Below are positions 63,517 through 64,000 of a DNA stretch of 64,000 bases, in pieces. Made by a program: the position numbers and the translations under genes. The notes under the pieces are model-generated. The model was not told where the DNA came from. It saw only the letters and a list, made by a program, of their open reading frames with translations, and did no database searches. Source of the DNA: Roseivirga sp. UBA6061. Lineage in GTDB: Bacteria > Bacteroidota > Bacteroidia > Cytophagales > Cyclobacteriaceae. The DNA lies in contig DIYF01000156.1 of NCBI GenBank assembly GCA_002427745.1, positions 1-64,000 of the forward strand, given 5' to 3'. How positions within the stretch are numbered: position 1 is the first letter of the stretch; each line of letters starts with the position of its first letter.

Positions 63517-63520
63517 TAAT

Positions 63521-64000
63521 ATGAGACTGCCAAAACTAGCCATCGATAATTATCAGTTTGTACTCATTCTGGTAGCTCTGGCACTCTTCGTGGGTATTTC
63601 TTCTTATGTGAGTATGCCCAGGGGAGAAGACCCTAACCCTGAATTTCCCAATTATACGGTCATCGCGGTTTATCCCGGTGTGGGTCCTGAAGATATGGAA
63701 GAACTGGTGGTAGACCCGATTGAAGAAGCACTGGAAGAGGTGAATGATATTAAGAAGGTCAATACCAAAATTGAAGAAGGTGTTGCCGTGATTACGGTTG
63801 AGGGCATATTCGGAGTGGACACAGACGAGTTGTATGATGAAGTACTGCGAGAAGTGAATAATGCCAGGGGTGACCTGCCGGATGACCTCTTCAGTCTGGA
63901 AGTGAACCAGTTCAAACCTCGCGAAAGGGTGGGGATTCAGCAGTTTGGTGTGGTTTCTGACAAAGCATCTTATGCTGAAATGCAGGCCATCGCTGAAGCC
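63521..64000 (+). CDS. RND efflux permease (5' part, cut by window end)
   Basis: First 160 residues of an AcrB/MdtB-type inner-membrane pump (usual length over 1000). Visible are the first helix (about 11-30) and the porter domain start: MPRGEDPNPEFPNYTVIAVYPGVGPEDMEELV, DPIEEALEEV, and LPDDLFSLEVNQFKPRERVG. These match heavy-metal/hydrophobe RND pumps. The remainder lies beyond the right edge. Fourth gene of the tetR-controlled operon. Confidence 0.92.
   Translation, partial: MRLPKLAIDNYQFVLILVALALFVGISSYVSMPRGEDPNPEFPNYTVIAVYPGVGPEDMEELVVDPIEEALEEVNDIKKVNTKIEEGVAVITVEGIFGVDTDELYDEVLREVNNARGDLPDDLFSLEVNQFKPRERVGIQQFGVVSDKASYAEMQAIAEA

Overview
The window is a contiguous piece of a Bacteroidota chromosome, most likely a Cytophagales-type (Fulvivirga/Roseivirga-like) marine bacterium. 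This is an inference from several traits seen here: a giant secreted protein with a type IX secretion (Por) C-terminal domain, TAnnTTTG-type promoters, FtsX-like 800-residue permeases, a DUF5723 outer-membrane protein, a Bacteroidota-type histone H1-like peptide, a leucyl-tRNA synthetase with the long Bacteroidota insertion, and a sphingolipid/sulfonolipid-type acyltransferase. There are 55 protein genes plus one tiny gene remnant. I see no rRNA, tRNA, CRISPR array, transposase or prophage. No gene-free gap exceeds 300 bases; the largest are 9693-9991 and 18842-19133.

Layout. 1-6 kb (minus strand): partial mltG, a lipoprotein esterase, then an accessory block of a SUKH/SMI1-LRR fusion, an ADP-ribosylglycohydrolase, a DUF1801 protein and an unrecognised protein; two near-identical palindromes in opposite orientation bracket the last three, and three of the upstream regions share one motif. 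6-13.6 kb: leuS, small proteins, a DUF4197 protein, an outer-membrane protein, and divergent GtrA / GT39 glycosyltransferase. 13.7-25.6 kb: two tandem TPR-sensor histidine kinases (with a fossil of the duplication between them), one LytTR response regulator, and a 2157-residue T9SS protein preceded by two pairs of 21-bp-spaced direct repeats. 25.7-27.2 kb: tight minus-strand operon SPFH - DUF4177 - RHH regulator - SdpI-like. 27.4-40.3 kb: D-threonine-aldolase-like enzyme, two FtsX permeases, an EEP phosphohydrolase, a PspC peptide, a lipoprotein/DUF5723 pair and an MMPL-type RND protein. 40.4-50.7 kb: thyA, class IV aminotransferase, sdaAB, TolC-HlyD, maf-DUF1015-accC, the divergent serine-palmitoyltransferase-like gene and the histone-like gene. 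50.8-57.6 kb (minus): xseA-xseB-ligA-DUF6913-dapA operon and an ECF sigma / membrane protein / periplasmic protein operon. 57.7-64 kb: MarR, secreted P1 peptidase, a LolA-like protein, and a TetR - TolC - HlyD - RND efflux operon, the last gene cut by the window end.

Working together: the kinase pair, the LytTR regulator and the giant exoprotein look like a sensing-to-surface-protein module. The TetR repressor and efflux genes share an identical 19-bp operator-like sequence. The accC and spt-like genes form a divergent lipid-synthesis pair around an inverted repeat. The most original signals are the duplication fossil, the propellers inserted inside Ig-like folds, the paired 21-bp direct repeats, and the palindrome-bracketed accessory block.
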